Notes: generated by a model from the letters alone, not told the origin. A DNA stretch of 24,878 nucleotides from Scatosoma sp964459515 (GCA_964459515.1 CAYWML010000015.1:1-24878), one strand, 5' to 3'; shown: positions 1 through 7,018, numbered from the stretch's first letter. Numbers and translations: made by a program.

Positions 1-1
1 G

Positions 2-88
2 CCGAACGCGATCAATACGGACGGCTTCGAAAAACCGATCTTACGCGCAGGCGAAGGAAAAACGCATTATATTCGGTTGGAATTTTAA
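2..88 (+). CDS. C-terminal tail of a gene cut by the window edge
   Basis: One frame is open from the first bases and ends at TAA (86-88). It gives 28 residues with the terminal sequence THYIRLEF. The start lies outside the window. The tail is too short to identify; the ending 'PILRAGE..THYIRLEF' is loosely like the last beta strand of an aldose-epimerase-type or other beta-sandwich protein, but that is only an impression. The stop is followed by an AT-rich region with no continuation, which fits a real gene end. Confidence 0.35.
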   Translation, partial: PNAINTDGFEKPILRAGEGKTHYIRLEF

Positions 89-386
89 TAAACAAAAACG
101 AGCTTTACTTTATTAGCGTAGAGCGTTTTTGGCATATGCTAATTGAATTGACTAAGAGTTTATTGAAGTGTAGTTTATTCTTTAAAAAGAAGAATTCATC
201 TCCGTTTTTAATTGTTTTTTTCAAAAAATGGTAAAAGTGGTGCCGATTTTTGTGATATAATATAACGCTAAATTAAAAAAAATGCTATAATCGTTTTTTG
301 GGAAAACGCTGTAGAATCGTCAATCGTTATCCGATAGATTTTCTAAAAGGAGCAGATCGGAAGAAAAGAACTCGGATAGTTCAATA
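89..386. other. AT-rich stretch without a recognisable gene
   Basis: About 300 bases, clearly more AT-rich than the rest of the window. There are two -10-like hexamers on the plus strand (TATAAT inside 255-270 and again near 285-292), but no well-spaced -35 box and no convincing ribosome binding site in front of the weak reading frame that follows. I see no RNA gene. The composition together with the decayed frames downstream suggests old horizontally acquired DNA. Confidence 0.4.
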
Positions 387-704
387 TTGAAGCCTCAGAA
401 AGTTCGTTTGTATTTTAATTTTCCATATTACGATGAAGAAGATGATTTGGAAGAGATTGACGCATTCCTCGAAGGCGGAGTAAAAAGGCAAAAGAAAAAC
501 GCCAAAAGCTCGATAGCCCTGTTAATGAGACGTATTGATGCTGTGTCTGTGCAATACGGATATATGGAGAAAAATAGCAGTTGCAGGTACTTATATTTTT
601 GCGGATTTGCACACCATTATTTAGATCGTTTTTTCTTGACCTTGCTTAAAAAAAATATTATAGTATTCAAAAACTCGATTGTGAAACTATACGCACCTTC
701 ATAG
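387..704 (+). pseudogene. Weak 105-residue reading frame, probably decayed
   Basis: An open frame that can only start at TTG and has no ribosome binding site. The frame is open further upstream, so the TTG is not a natural start. The beginning (KPQKVRLYFNF) resembles the last beta strand of large serine recombinases, which commonly end in a 'QKVxIYYNFIG'-type strand. The middle is acidic, then basic, and the end is low-complexity. No domain is recognisable as intact. Because the next frame (650-805) also looks like a recombinase C-terminus, I read this as gene wreckage; it could also be a small orphan gene. Confidence 0.3.
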
Positions 705-805
705 AAAAGGTTATCGTTCATAAGGCAGAAAAAATGATGGCAAGCGTTGTCAAAGAATTGAAATTAAATACATCGGAATTGGCTCGGTTCCCATTTCCAA
801 ATTAA
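650..805 (+). pseudogene. Fragment of a large serine recombinase C-terminus
   Basis: A frame following a TAA at 647-649 and ending at TAA 803-805. It reads LDCETIRTFIEKVIVHKAEK and then a short tail. The pattern 'L..e.ir.fIekviVhkaek' is typical of the region near the C-terminus of large serine recombinases (the DUF4368-type segment of transposon and phage integrases in Firmicutes). There is no start codon with a ribosome binding site and no catalytic serine domain in the window, so it is a remnant. It overlaps the end of the previous frame in another phase, consistent with frameshift decay. The assignment rests on about 20 residues. Confidence 0.4.
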
Positions 806-806
806 A

Positions 807-842
807 AAGGTATAGCCGTGATTTGACTATACCTTAATTTTT
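807..842. terminator. Bidirectional intrinsic terminator
   Basis: A perfect 9-bp stem (AAGGTATAG at 807-815 with CTATACCTT at 826-834) has a T-rich tail on both strands. A second inverted repeat (AAGGAATT 843-850 with AATTCCTT 853-860) follows directly. It sits between the decayed plus-strand frames and the 3' end of the minus-strand S-component gene, so it most likely ends the riboswitch-controlled transcript coming from the right. Confidence 0.65.
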
Positions 843-897
843 AAGGAATTAAAATTCCTTAGTCGCGCCTTCTTTTTCGGCGTTCGTGGGTTTGGTT

Positions 898-1518
898 TTA
901 CGTATACAGCGTTCGTTTTGCGGCGGCAAACACGCGTTGGAGCGGCAAAAACAGAAACAGCGTGGAAATCGCCGCGCATACGATTTGCGGAAACATGATC
1001 GGCAACGAAGCGAGGAAATACATTTTGAAAGCGCGCTTGGAATAGCCGTACCAAAGCGGCGTCAAAATATTATCGATCATCGTGAAACACGCCGTGCAAA
1101 TGCAAACGACGAGCACGAGATAGGGGAGCGCTTGCACGGGCGTGCGCCGCCTTTTCCCCAATAAGCCGAACGTCAGCGCGAAGGTGTTGAAATACAGCAA
1201 ATATAAAATCAACACGGGCACGTACACGCCGAAAATAATTTGTCGTAGCAGGGAGAACGCAGTCGCGGCAAGCATGCCGCGTTTTGCCCCCATAACGTAC
1301 GCGTACGACAAAAACAATACGGTGACAAGCTCCACCCCCGGCACCATGGAAAGACAAAGTTGTGCCGCGATTACCAGCGCGACGAACATTGCCAAATATG
1401 TACATTCCTTTGCGGAACGCGCCTTTCCGCTTTTTTTCGTTTTCACCGTTGAACGCATACCTGCTATATCGCTACATGGTGTTGCTTGTTCTGAAACGTT
1501 CGCTTTTTTCTTGCGCAT
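898..1518 (-). CDS. ECF-type transporter substrate-binding (S) component
   Basis: 206 residues. A basic, Ser/Lys-rich N-terminal stretch of about 38 residues precedes roughly five or six hydrophobic segments. The pattern is that of ECF-transporter S components: an early helix with a 'PGVELVTVLFLSYAYVMGAKRGMLAA' type loop-helix, then a GVY/YLLYF segment, then 'GLLGKR'. S components bind a vitamin in the membrane and are energised by a shared EcfA/EcfA'/EcfT module, none of which is encoded here, so it would use a module elsewhere. It starts only 6 nt after the DUF4430 lipoprotein gene, and the pair follows a cobalamin riboswitch, so the likely substrate is cobalamin or a related corrinoid; that is inference from context. 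Met21 is an alternative start, and neither start has a strong ribosome binding site, suggesting translational coupling. Confidence 0.72.
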   Translation of the reverse strand: MRKKKANVSEQATPCSDIAGMRSTVKTKKSGKARSAKECTYLAMFVALVIAAQLCLSMVPGVELVTVLFLSYAYVMGAKRGMLAATAFSLLRQIIFGVYVPVLILYLLYFNTFALTFGLLGKRRRTPVQALPYLVLVVCICTACFTMIDNILTPLWYGYSKRAFKMYFLASLPIMFPQIVCAAISTLFLFLPLQRVFAAAKRTLYT

Positions 1519-1524
1519 ACCGAT

Positions 1525-2025
1525 TTAATAGCTCGATAAAGCCCAAATGTAATATCCGTTTTCCGCGATCGGAAGTTCCGTCACGCCGAGTATAGACGAA
1601 CCATAAGTCTTTCCTTCGTATGTATACGAGCCCCACGCCGTATTGCTCAGTTCCGTATCCGAGGTATAAAGTGCCCAGAATTGTTTGCCTGTTGGCGTAA
1701 CGCCGTTTAGGGAAGACAGAAACGTGCCGTTCATGGTATAGGTGATCTTGTCGGACTCTTGCAGGTCTTTCATAACGTCGATCAATTTATATTCGTCGCG
1801 GCATATGTCTACGTGGATCACAAGACAGTCGTTCGTCTTTTTTAAAACGGCGTAACTAAGCGATAATGCGATGTCATTGGAAGTTTCGTCGGGTTCAACG
1901 GAAGAGTTGTCGATGGAAGAGCTTTCTTCGGGAATAACGGAAGAGTTGTCGTTGCAACCGCCGAAAGCGATCGGCGTCACAAAAAGACAGAGAAAAGAAA
2001 GTATACAACAAAGTTTGCGTTTCAT
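1525..2025 (-). CDS. DUF4430 (transcobalamin-like) lipoprotein
   Basis: 166 residues. The N-terminus is a lipoprotein signal: basic MKRK, a hydrophobic core, and a lipobox FGGC with the lipidated Cys at about residue 24. A Ser/Glu-rich linker follows (24-50). The folded part (about 50-166) has a LIDVMKDL helix, a YTMNGTFLSSLNG segment and a Gly/Tyr-rich end (WALYTSD...WGSYTYEGK...GYYIWALSSY). This is the layout of DUF4430, the domain related to the C-terminal domain of transcobalamin and intrinsic factor. Position directly after a cobalamin riboswitch and before an S component suggests a surface corrinoid-capture protein that hands ligand to the ECF transporter. The start is well supported by AGGAGG 8 nt upstream, immediately after the T-run of the riboswitch terminator. 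Confidence 0.75.
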   Translation of the reverse strand: MKRKLCCILSFLCLFVTPIAFGGCNDNSSVIPEESSSIDNSSVEPDETSNDIALSLSYAVLKKTNDCLVIHVDICRDEYKLIDVMKDLQESDKITYTMNGTFLSSLNGVTPTGKQFWALYTSDTELSNTAWGSYTYEGKTYGSSILGVTELPIAENGYYIWALSSY

Positions 2026-2040
2026 AAATAACGCCTCCTA

Positions 2041-2081
2041 AAAAAAATTTTCCCTTTTACACCGAGTGGCGCAAGGGAAAA
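2041..2081 (-). terminator. Riboswitch-controlled terminator with antiterminator
   Basis: On the minus strand a perfect 9-bp stem (plus-strand positions 2073-2081 with 2048-2056) is followed by a long T-run and then at once by the ribosome binding site of the lipoprotein gene. Its 16-nt loop region holds a 9-nt sequence (2059-2067) exactly complementary to 2152-2160, just downstream of the riboswitch aptamer. Pairing of these two segments would be the antiterminator. This is a typical transcription-attenuation expression platform: bound cobalamin would favour the terminator. Confidence 0.75.
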
Positions 2082-2166
2082 AGGGCAAACAAAACAACGC
2101 CGTCGATTTTTCGGACAGCTGTTTTCGCCTTGTTTTCGCGTCCCCTCAAAAACTCGGTGTTGCTAA

Positions 2167-2360
2167 AATATACGGCAGGTCTCCCGACTTACAGCGTTTC
2201 GTAAACGTCGTTCAACGCATACCTGCACCCTTCCTTCCCGTTTTTTACAGTGCAAGGGGCAAAACGCTCTTACGGTTGCGGGGGCAGTGCGGCAATGCCG
2301 AAAAACGCGGCGTTCCGTCTTCCCTATTAAACGCCCTGCGCACAGAGCGTACCGTATATT
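2167..2360 (-). promoter_or_regulatory. Cobalamin (B12) riboswitch aptamer
   Basis: Read on the minus strand, the region contains the hallmark conserved elements in order: AATAGGGAAGACGG, then GCCGCACTGCCCCCGCAACC followed by GTAA, then GCAGGT, and finally AAGTCGGGAGACCTGCC. The B12-box core (CTGCCCCCGCAAC.GTAA) and the 3' AGTC.GGA.ACCTGCC match the established cobalamin-riboswitch consensus. The ends close with a perfect 9-bp P1 stem (2352-2360 with 2167-2175). The length of 194 nt is normal. It lies upstream of the lipoprotein/S-component pair and is expected to switch transcription off when corrinoids are plentiful. Confidence 0.93.
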
Positions 2361-2377
2361 CGTATTCGATTAAGTTT

Positions 2378-2406
2378 ATTATATCGGCTTTGCGTAAAAA
2401 AAGCAA
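2378..2406 (-). promoter_or_regulatory. Promoter of the riboswitch transcript
   Basis: On the minus strand TTGCTT (2401-2406) and TATAAT (2378-2383) are separated by 17 bp. The predicted start near 2371 lies about 10 nt before the P1 stem of the riboswitch. The -35 box overlaps the T-run of the preceding gene's terminator. Confidence 0.65.
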
Positions 2407-2426
2407 GCGTTTTTCGAAAAAAACGC
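2395..2426 (-). terminator. Terminator after the PAP2 gene
   Basis: On the minus strand a GCGTTTTT/AAAAACGC stem (2407-2426) is followed after TTG by a run of seven to eight T. It begins 8 nt after the PAP2 stop codon and separates that gene from the riboswitch transcript. Confidence 0.6.
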
Positions 2427-2433
2427 CGCAATT

Positions 2434-2952
2434 TTATATAAAGAAGATAATGCAGCCGAAACCGATGCCGAGCGCCGCCCCGATAATCAGATCGGACGGA
2501 TAGTGCAATCCTGCGGCGAAGCGTACGTAGCCGAGCAAAGCCGCCGCAAGAAACAAAAACGCCCCGAGAAAGGGAAAGTGCGCCGCCGATACGACGGCAA
2601 TGACGAACGCGCACGCCACGTGTCTGCTGGGGCAAGAACACCCGTTTTTGCCGCTTTTTTCGATAAGCGGCTGTATACCTGCGCCGTTTTCCGCGTAGGG
2701 GCGCGGGCGGTCGATGCCGAGGCGCAACATCGTGGTGCACAGTACGCAACAGCACGGAAGAAATAAAAACGCCGTAAATTGTAGCGGCGGAAGCTTATCC
2801 GTTTTTCCGAAATACAGCGTGATCGTCGCGTAGGCGATTACGAACAGCAGCGAAAGGCAAGTGTTTCCGAGTTTCAACGCGCGCAACGCTTTCGGGCGCG
2901 CCCGATAGAAAGCCGCATTTTTTTCATAAAGAATTTTATAATCGTATTGCAT
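2434..2952 (-). CDS. PAP2-family membrane phosphatase
   Basis: 172 residues from the preferred start. It contains the three signature motifs of type 2 phosphatidic acid phosphatases: LGIDRPRPY (C1, KxxxxxxRP-like), CPSRH (C2) and RFAAGLHYPSD (C3, RxxxxxHxxxD), set between about five hydrophobic segments. These integral membrane enzymes remove phosphate from lipid phosphates such as phosphatidate or undecaprenyl pyrophosphate; the substrate cannot be told here. The frame is open further upstream to a TTG at 2991, but the promoter (-10 at 2959-2964) lies inside that extension, so the ATG at 2950-2952 is the sensible start. That places the transcription start almost on the ATG, with no ribosome binding site. 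The gene is monocistronic, bounded by terminators on both sides. Confidence 0.85.
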   Translation of the reverse strand: MQYDYKILYEKNAAFYRARPKALRALKLGNTCLSLLFVIAYATITLYFGKTDKLPPLQFTAFLFLPCCCVLCTTMLRLGIDRPRPYAENGAGIQPLIEKSGKNGCSCPSRHVACAFVIAVVSAAHFPFLGAFLFLAAALLGYVRFAAGLHYPSDLIIGAALGIGFGCIIFFI

Positions 2953-2958
2953 GGCAAC

Positions 2959-2987
2959 AGTATAGCACAAATCGACGGATTTGTAAA
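2959..2987 (-). promoter_or_regulatory. Promoter of the PAP2 gene, predicting a leaderless mRNA
   Basis: Minus-strand TTTACA (2982-2987), a 17-bp spacer, and TATACT with an upstream TG-C context (2959-2964). The -10 ends 6 nt before the ATG, so transcription should start at or next to the A of the start codon. Confidence 0.65.
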
Positions 2988-3009
2988 GCAAAAGGGGGAG
3001 TTCTTAAAT

Positions 3010-3040
3010 AAGGAGACGCGAAAGGTGTTCGCGCCTCCTT
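3010..3040 (-). terminator. Terminator hairpin after the EF-G-like gene
   Basis: A 13-bp near-perfect stem (AAGGAG-CGCGAA type arms, one mismatch) around a short loop, 16 nt after the stop of the EF-G-like gene. The tail on the minus strand is only moderately T-rich (TTATTTAAG); on the plus strand it reads CCTTTTG. Confidence 0.55.
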
Positions 3041-3056
3041 TTGCATGGTAGAATAA

Positions 3057-5117
3057 TTACGCTTTTTGCGCCGCTTCGACGATCTTCGGGACGAGCATGG
3101 GCGGCACGTCCTCATAATCCAAGAATTCGGAAACGAATTTACCGCTGCCGCGCGTTAAGGAGCGAAGCTCCATGGTGTACGTTTTGATTTCCGCGAGCGG
3201 CACTTCCGCCGTGATGATAGAACGCGTGCCTTCGGTATCCGTGCCCATAATTCTGCCGCGGCGTTTGTTGATGTCGCCCATGACGTCGCCGAGATAGTCG
3301 CTCGGCACGGCGATTTTCAAGGTATGGATCGGTTCCAACAAAGCGGGTTTTGCGTTTTTCAAGCCCTCTTTGAAAGCGATTGCCGCCGCCATTTTGAAGG
3401 ACAGTTCGTTCGAGTCTACGTCGTGATAACTTCCGTCGTAGAGTACCGCTTTCAGCCCCGTGACGGGATAGCCTGCCAACGGACCTTCCGCCATGCACTC
3501 GCGCAAGCCCTTTTCCACGGCAGGGAAATAGTTTTTCGGCACTGCGCCGCCGACGACTTCTTCCTCGAAGATAAATTCTTCTTCGCAAGGGGAGAAGCGG
3601 ATCTTGACGTGTCCGTATTGCCCGTGACCGCCCGATTGTTTCTTGTGCTTGCCTTCCGCTTCCGCGTTGCCGCGGATAGTTTCGCGATACGCGATCTTCG
3701 GTTCGGAAAGTTTCATATCCACGCCGTAGCGCGCTTTTACGCGTTTTGCGAGCAGTTCGAGTTGCACGTCGCCCTGTCCGCCGAGCAACATTTCGCCCGT
3801 TTCGGCATTCTTTTCGATGGAGAAGGTGTAGTCCTCTTCTTTAAGTTTTGCAAGCCCTGCAAACACTTTGTCCTCTTCGCCTTTCTTTTCCGCCGCGACG
3901 GACATGAAAAGGGTGGGCTTCGGGAAGTAAATGGGGGTAAATTTCACTTTGGCGTTTATATCGCAAAGGGTGTCGCCCGTGTTGGTGTTGTTCAATTTAT
4001 TCACCGCGCCGATATCGCCGGGGGCGAGTTCGTCCACCGCTTCCATTTTCTTGCCGCGCAAAACGTAAATCTGCCCGATGCGTTCTTCCGTTTCCGTGTT
4101 GGGATTCCACACGGTAGAGCCGCTTTTCAAAACGCCGCGGAAAGATTTTAGATAGCTGAGTTTTCCCGAGAAGGGATCGATGACCGTCTTAAATACCTGC
4201 GCCGCAAACGGAGCGTTGGCTTCCGTATGTAAAGAGTAGACTTTTCCGTGGTCGTTCAGGTCTTCCACCATAGTGTTCAAACGCTCGCGCGCGAGGGGCA
4301 TGTACGTAACGATCTCGTTTAAGAGATTTATGACGCCGCGGTTGGTAAGGGCAGAGCCTGCCATGACGGGGATAGTATTGACGGCGGCGATACCGAGGCG
4401 AATGCCGCGTATCGTTTCTTCGCGCGTCAAGCTGCCCGTTTCAAAATATTTATCCAACAATTGCTCGTCGTTTTCCGCCGCCGTTTCCATCAGTTGCGCT
4501 TTCATTTCTTCTACTTGCGCGCGCATATCGGCAGGGATTTCGATTTCCTGCGGCGCGTTTTCCTTAAAGAGATAAGCGCGCTCCTGCAAAGCGTTGATAC
4601 AGCCCTGCATTTTTCCGTTTTCCATAATCGGGATTTGAATGGGCGCGAGTTTGCCTGCGTACTTCGCGCGCAGCGCGTTCACCGTGCCTGCGTAGTCGGC
4701 GTTTTCTTTATCCATGCCGTTGATGAAGATGATAAGCGGCTTTCCGAGCTTTAAGCAGGAATCCACGATGTTTTCCGCGCCGATCGGCAAAACGCCGTTC
4801 GCGTCGATGACGAGAAGCGCGCCGCCTGCCGCGCGCAAGCCTTCCGCGCGTTCGCCCTCGAAGTCGTAATACCCCGGCAGATCGAGCAGGTTGACTTTTA
4901 CGTTTTTCCAGATAAGATTGGAACAAGAGGTAAAGACGGACATCTTTTTTGCCTTTTCCAAATCGTCGTAATCGCTGACGGTAGTGCCGTCGGCTACTTT
5001 GCCCATGCGGTCGATGACGCCGCTGTTCAACAGCATCGCTTCCACGAGCGTGGTTTTGCCTTCGCCGCTGTGCCCTACGACCGCAATGTTGCGGATGCTC
5101 TCAAATGTGTTGCTCAT
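3057..5117 (-). CDS. EF-G-like translational GTPase (EF-G paralogue)
   Basis: 686 residues, the full length of the EF-G family. The GTPase domain has G1 GHSGEGKT (15-22), a switch-I region ending KAKKMSV (54-60), G3 DLPGY (79-83) and G4 NGMDKE (133-138). Domains II, III, IV and V follow; the domain IV signature HGQYGHVKIRFSP and a C-terminal EF-G_C-like end (MELRSLTRGSGKFVSEF) are visible. Canonical EF-G has AHIDAGKT, DTPGH and NKMD; the changes here place the protein in the 'EF-G-like/FusA2' group found beside the true EF-G in many Firmicutes and Actinobacteria. That group's role is poorly defined, with ribosome-dependent GTPase or ribosome rescue/recycling proposed. It should not be taken as the essential fusA. 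Monocistronic, from its own promoter at 5234-5262. Confidence 0.88.
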   Translation of the reverse strand: MSNTFESIRNIAVVGHSGEGKTTLVEAMLLNSGVIDRMGKVADGTTVSDYDDLEKAKKMSVFTSCSNLIWKNVKVNLLDLPGYYDFEGERAEGLRAAGGALLVIDANGVLPIGAENIVDSCLKLGKPLIIFINGMDKENADYAGTVNALRAKYAGKLAPIQIPIMENGKMQGCINALQERAYLFKENAPQEIEIPADMRAQVEEMKAQLMETAAENDEQLLDKYFETGSLTREETIRGIRLGIAAVNTIPVMAGSALTNRGVINLLNEIVTYMPLARERLNTMVEDLNDHGKVYSLHTEANAPFAAQVFKTVIDPFSGKLSYLKSFRGVLKSGSTVWNPNTETEERIGQIYVLRGKKMEAVDELAPGDIGAVNKLNNTNTGDTLCDINAKVKFTPIYFPKPTLFMSVAAEKKGEEDKVFAGLAKLKEEDYTFSIEKNAETGEMLLGGQGDVQLELLAKRVKARYGVDMKLSEPKIAYRETIRGNAEAEGKHKKQSGGHGQYGHVKIRFSPCEEEFIFEEEVVGGAVPKNYFPAVEKGLRECMAEGPLAGYPVTGLKAVLYDGSYHDVDSNELSFKMAAAIAFKEGLKNAKPALLEPIHTLKIAVPSDYLGDVMGDINKRRGRIMGTDTEGTRSIITAEVPLAEIKTYTMELRSLTRGSGKFVSEFLDYEDVPPMLVPKIVEAAQKA

Positions 5118-5233
5118 AATTTTTTCATATCCCCCTTTGTAGTTAAATGGATTTTATCGGCAGGTGGGGCGTAAAACCCTTTCGACGCGTCTTTTCGACG
5201 GGCGGATTTTACAAGAAACCGATAATTGCAACT

Positions 5234-5262
5234 ATTATAGTATATTTTTTTATTTTTTTCAA
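5234..5262 (-). promoter_or_regulatory. Promoter of the EF-G-like gene
   Basis: Minus-strand TTGAAA (5257-5262), a 17-bp A/T-rich spacer and TATAAT (5234-5239). This gives a leader of about 110 nt ending in a purine-rich AAAGGGGGA site about 12 nt before the ATG. Confidence 0.6.
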
Positions 5263-5344
5263 GGGGTTTTTGAAAAATTGTTTCAATTTTTTTGGAATTT
5301 TTTCTTATACCCCCCTAAAAAAGCCGTTTTTCGCGGCGTTTCCC

Positions 5345-5405
5345 CGTCATTGCGAGGAGCGAAGCGACGTGGCAATCTCGTGGCAAGCCACGGCTTGCCG
5401 CGAAA
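5345..5405 (+). repeat. Dispersed repeat R1, copy 1
   Basis: Unit beginning CGTCATTGCGAGGAGCGAAG, then CGACGTGGCAATCTCGTGGC and a GGCAAGCC/GGCTTGCC hairpin. Spurious ORFs over such units translate to HCEERSDVAISW-like peptides. The copy lies between the divergent EF-G-like and cysteine desulfurase genes. The GGAGCGAAGCGACGTGGCAA variant is shared with the minus-strand copy at 24667-24729. Confidence 0.85.
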
Positions 5406-5440
5406 TGTAAGCTCTGCCATATAAGAAATGCCTATAATCT

Positions 5441-5483
5441 CCATGTTCCTCCCCTCCGCCGCAGGCGGAGGGGAGGAACATGG
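5441..5483. repeat. Perfect 20-bp inverted repeat (long hairpin)
   Basis: CCATGTTCCTCCCCTCCGCC (5441-5460), a 3-nt GCA loop, and its exact complement (5464-5483). The core CCGCC-GCA-GGCGG is GC-rich. There is no T-run on either side, so it is not a standard intrinsic terminator. It sits about 50 bp upstream of the cysteine desulfurase promoter. It may be part of a REP-like element or a transcription block between the divergent genes. Confidence 0.8.
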
Positions 5484-5531
5484 GCGTGCTCCGTATTGTA
5501 CGCTTTCCTTTCGCGACGACTCTAAATCCGT

Positions 5532-5560
5532 TTGACAAACGCGAAAAAAGGGATTATAAT
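5532..5560 (+). promoter_or_regulatory. Consensus promoter of the cysteine desulfurase gene
   Basis: Perfect TTGACA (5532-5537), 17-bp spacer, perfect TATAAT (5555-5560). The ATG follows 9 nt after the -10, so the mRNA would have a leader of only about 2-3 nt and no ribosome binding site. Confidence 0.8.
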
Positions 5561-5569
5561 AAAATCGTT

Positions 5570-6712
5570 ATGGAAAGAATCTATTTGGATCATGCGGCGA
5601 CTACGCCGCTTTCGGCGGAGGTTTTGCAGGCAATGCTTCCGTATTATACGGAAAATTACGGCAACGCGGACTCTCCGCACGGCTTAGGCAGGCGCGCCAT
5701 GCAGGCGGTGGACGACGCGCGCGACGGCTTGGCTGCCGCAATCGGGGCGAAACCGAGCGAGATATATTTCACTTCGGGCGGCACGGAGGCGGACAATTGG
5801 GCGATTGTCGGCGGCGCGCTCGCCGCACGGGAGAAGGGCAGGGACGAAGTGCTCCTCTCCGCCGTGGAGCACCACGCCGCGCTTTTCGCAGGGGAGCAGC
5901 TCCGTCGCTTGGGCTTTTCCGTGCGCCTGTTGCCCGTGGACGAAAACGGCGTGTTGCGCTTAGAGTGCTTGGAGGCGGCGTTGTCGTCGAAAACCGCTCT
6001 CGTCGGCGTTATGGCGGCGAACAACGAAACGGGCGTTTTGCAGCCCGTCGCGGAATGCGCGCGACTTGCCCGTGCGGCAGGGGCGATATTTTTCACGGAC
6101 GCCGTGCAATACGCGCCCTATTATCCCTTGGACGTAAAGGCGATGGGGGCGGATATGCTTTCCCTGTCCGCGCATAAATTTTACGGCCCGAAAGGTTGCG
6201 GCGCGCTGTATATCCGCGGCGGCGTGAAGATAGAACGCTTGATCGGCGGCGGCGAGCAGGAGCGCGGCTTGCGCGGCGGCACGACGAATGTGCCTTCCGT
6301 CGTCGGGCTTTGCGAAGCGTATCGCCGAAACAAGGCTACCATGGCTCAAACGAACGCGCATTTGCAACGTTTGTGCAACGTGTTTTCGGAAACGCTTTCT
6401 CCGCTTTCGGGCGTTTCCGTCAACGGCGGCGAAAACCGACTTTTCGGCGTGTTGAATTTGCGCTTTTCGGGGGTACGTAACACCGATTTGGCGCACAACC
6501 TCGATTTGCGCGGCGTTTGCGTTTCCGTCGGTTCTGCCTGCGCGAGCGGATCTACGGAAGCGAGCCACGTGTTGCTCGCCATGGGCATGACGGAAGAGGC
6601 GGCTCGGGAAAGCGTGCGTTTCAGTTTCGGAAAGGACAATACGGAGGCAGAGGTGCGCGCGGCGGCGACGACGACGGCGGAGTTGGTACGTCGATTGCGT
6701 GGCGAGGCGTAG
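5570..6712 (+). CDS. Cysteine desulfurase (NifS/IscS family)
   Basis: 380 residues from the ATG at 5570. It is a PLP-dependent class V aminotransferase-fold enzyme that removes sulfur from cysteine for Fe-S cluster assembly or tRNA thiolation. Visible marks: N-terminal YLDHAATTPL; TSGGTEADN (68-76); HH at 101-102; NNETG; the PLP-binding Lys203 in SAHKFYGPKG; and the catalytic Cys324 in GSACASGSTEASHVL, in the longer-loop group I (IscS/NifS) arrangement rather than SufS. An upstream in-frame ATG at 5480 lies inside a hairpin and before the promoter, so it is rejected as the start. The next gene is a ferredoxin with its own promoter; no iscU or thiI homologue is adjacent, so the sulfur acceptor is unknown. 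Confidence 0.9.
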   Translation: MERIYLDHAATTPLSAEVLQAMLPYYTENYGNADSPHGLGRRAMQAVDDARDGLAAAIGAKPSEIYFTSGGTEADNWAIVGGALAAREKGRDEVLLSAVEHHAALFAGEQLRRLGFSVRLLPVDENGVLRLECLEAALSSKTALVGVMAANNETGVLQPVAECARLARAAGAIFFTDAVQYAPYYPLDVKAMGADMLSLSAHKFYGPKGCGALYIRGGVKIERLIGGGEQERGLRGGTTNVPSVVGLCEAYRRNKATMAQTNAHLQRLCNVFSETLSPLSGVSVNGGENRLFGVLNLRFSGVRNTDLAHNLDLRGVCVSVGSACASGSTEASHVLLAMGMTEEAARESVRFSFGKDNTEAEVRAAATTTAELVRRLRGEA

Positions 6713-6769
6713 CGAAAAGAAAGTACGGAAAACGGCGTAAATTTTTTCGCAAAACCCCCTCGCCGATTC

Positions 6770-6798
6770 TTTACTATTTGAAAAATATGTGGTATAAT
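6770..6798 (+). promoter_or_regulatory. Promoter of the ferredoxin gene
   Basis: TTTACT (6770-6775), 17-bp spacer, TATAAT (6793-6798). It is followed by a short leader with a clear ribosome binding site (GGAGGT at 6819-6824, 7 nt before the ATG). Confidence 0.7.
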
Positions 6799-6831
6799 AA
6801 CGAAGTAACCAATAAATCGGAGGTAACAACA

Positions 6832-7002
6832 ATGGCACATGTAATTTCTGAGGAATGTCTTGCTTGCGGCGCGTGCGCGGACACCTGCCCCGTAGGTGCG
6901 ATTTCCATGGGTGACAACGGTATTTACGTCATCAACGAAGAATGCGTGGATTGCGGCGCGTGCGAAGACGTATGCCCCGTAGGCGCGATTAAAGCGGAGT
7001 AA
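6832..7002 (+). CDS. 2[4Fe-4S] clostridial-type ferredoxin
   Basis: 56 residues. Two CxxCxxCxxxCP motifs: C9/C12/C15/C19 in CLACGACADTCP and C38/C41/C44/C48 in CVDCGACEDVCP, related by an internal pseudo-twofold. This is the classic small clostridial ferredoxin, a low-potential electron carrier for anaerobic metabolism. The start is supported by GGAGGT 7 nt upstream and by the usual MAHVIS beginning. It lies 119 nt downstream of the cysteine desulfurase gene but has its own promoter and a strong terminator, so it is probably expressed abundantly on its own. Confidence 0.95.
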   Translation: MAHVISEECLACGACADTCPVGAISMGDNGIYVINEECVDCGACEDVCPVGAIKAE

Positions 7003-7018
7003 ATTGCAGCGAAAAGCG

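Noticed and set aside
2066..2503. 145-residue plus-strand frame over the riboswitch
   Set aside because: It runs antisense through the cobalamin riboswitch and terminator; the RNA features explain the conservation.
3324..4151. 275-residue open frame on the plus strand
   Set aside because: Antisense shadow of the EF-G-like gene with Phe/His/Arg-rich composition and no ribosome binding site.
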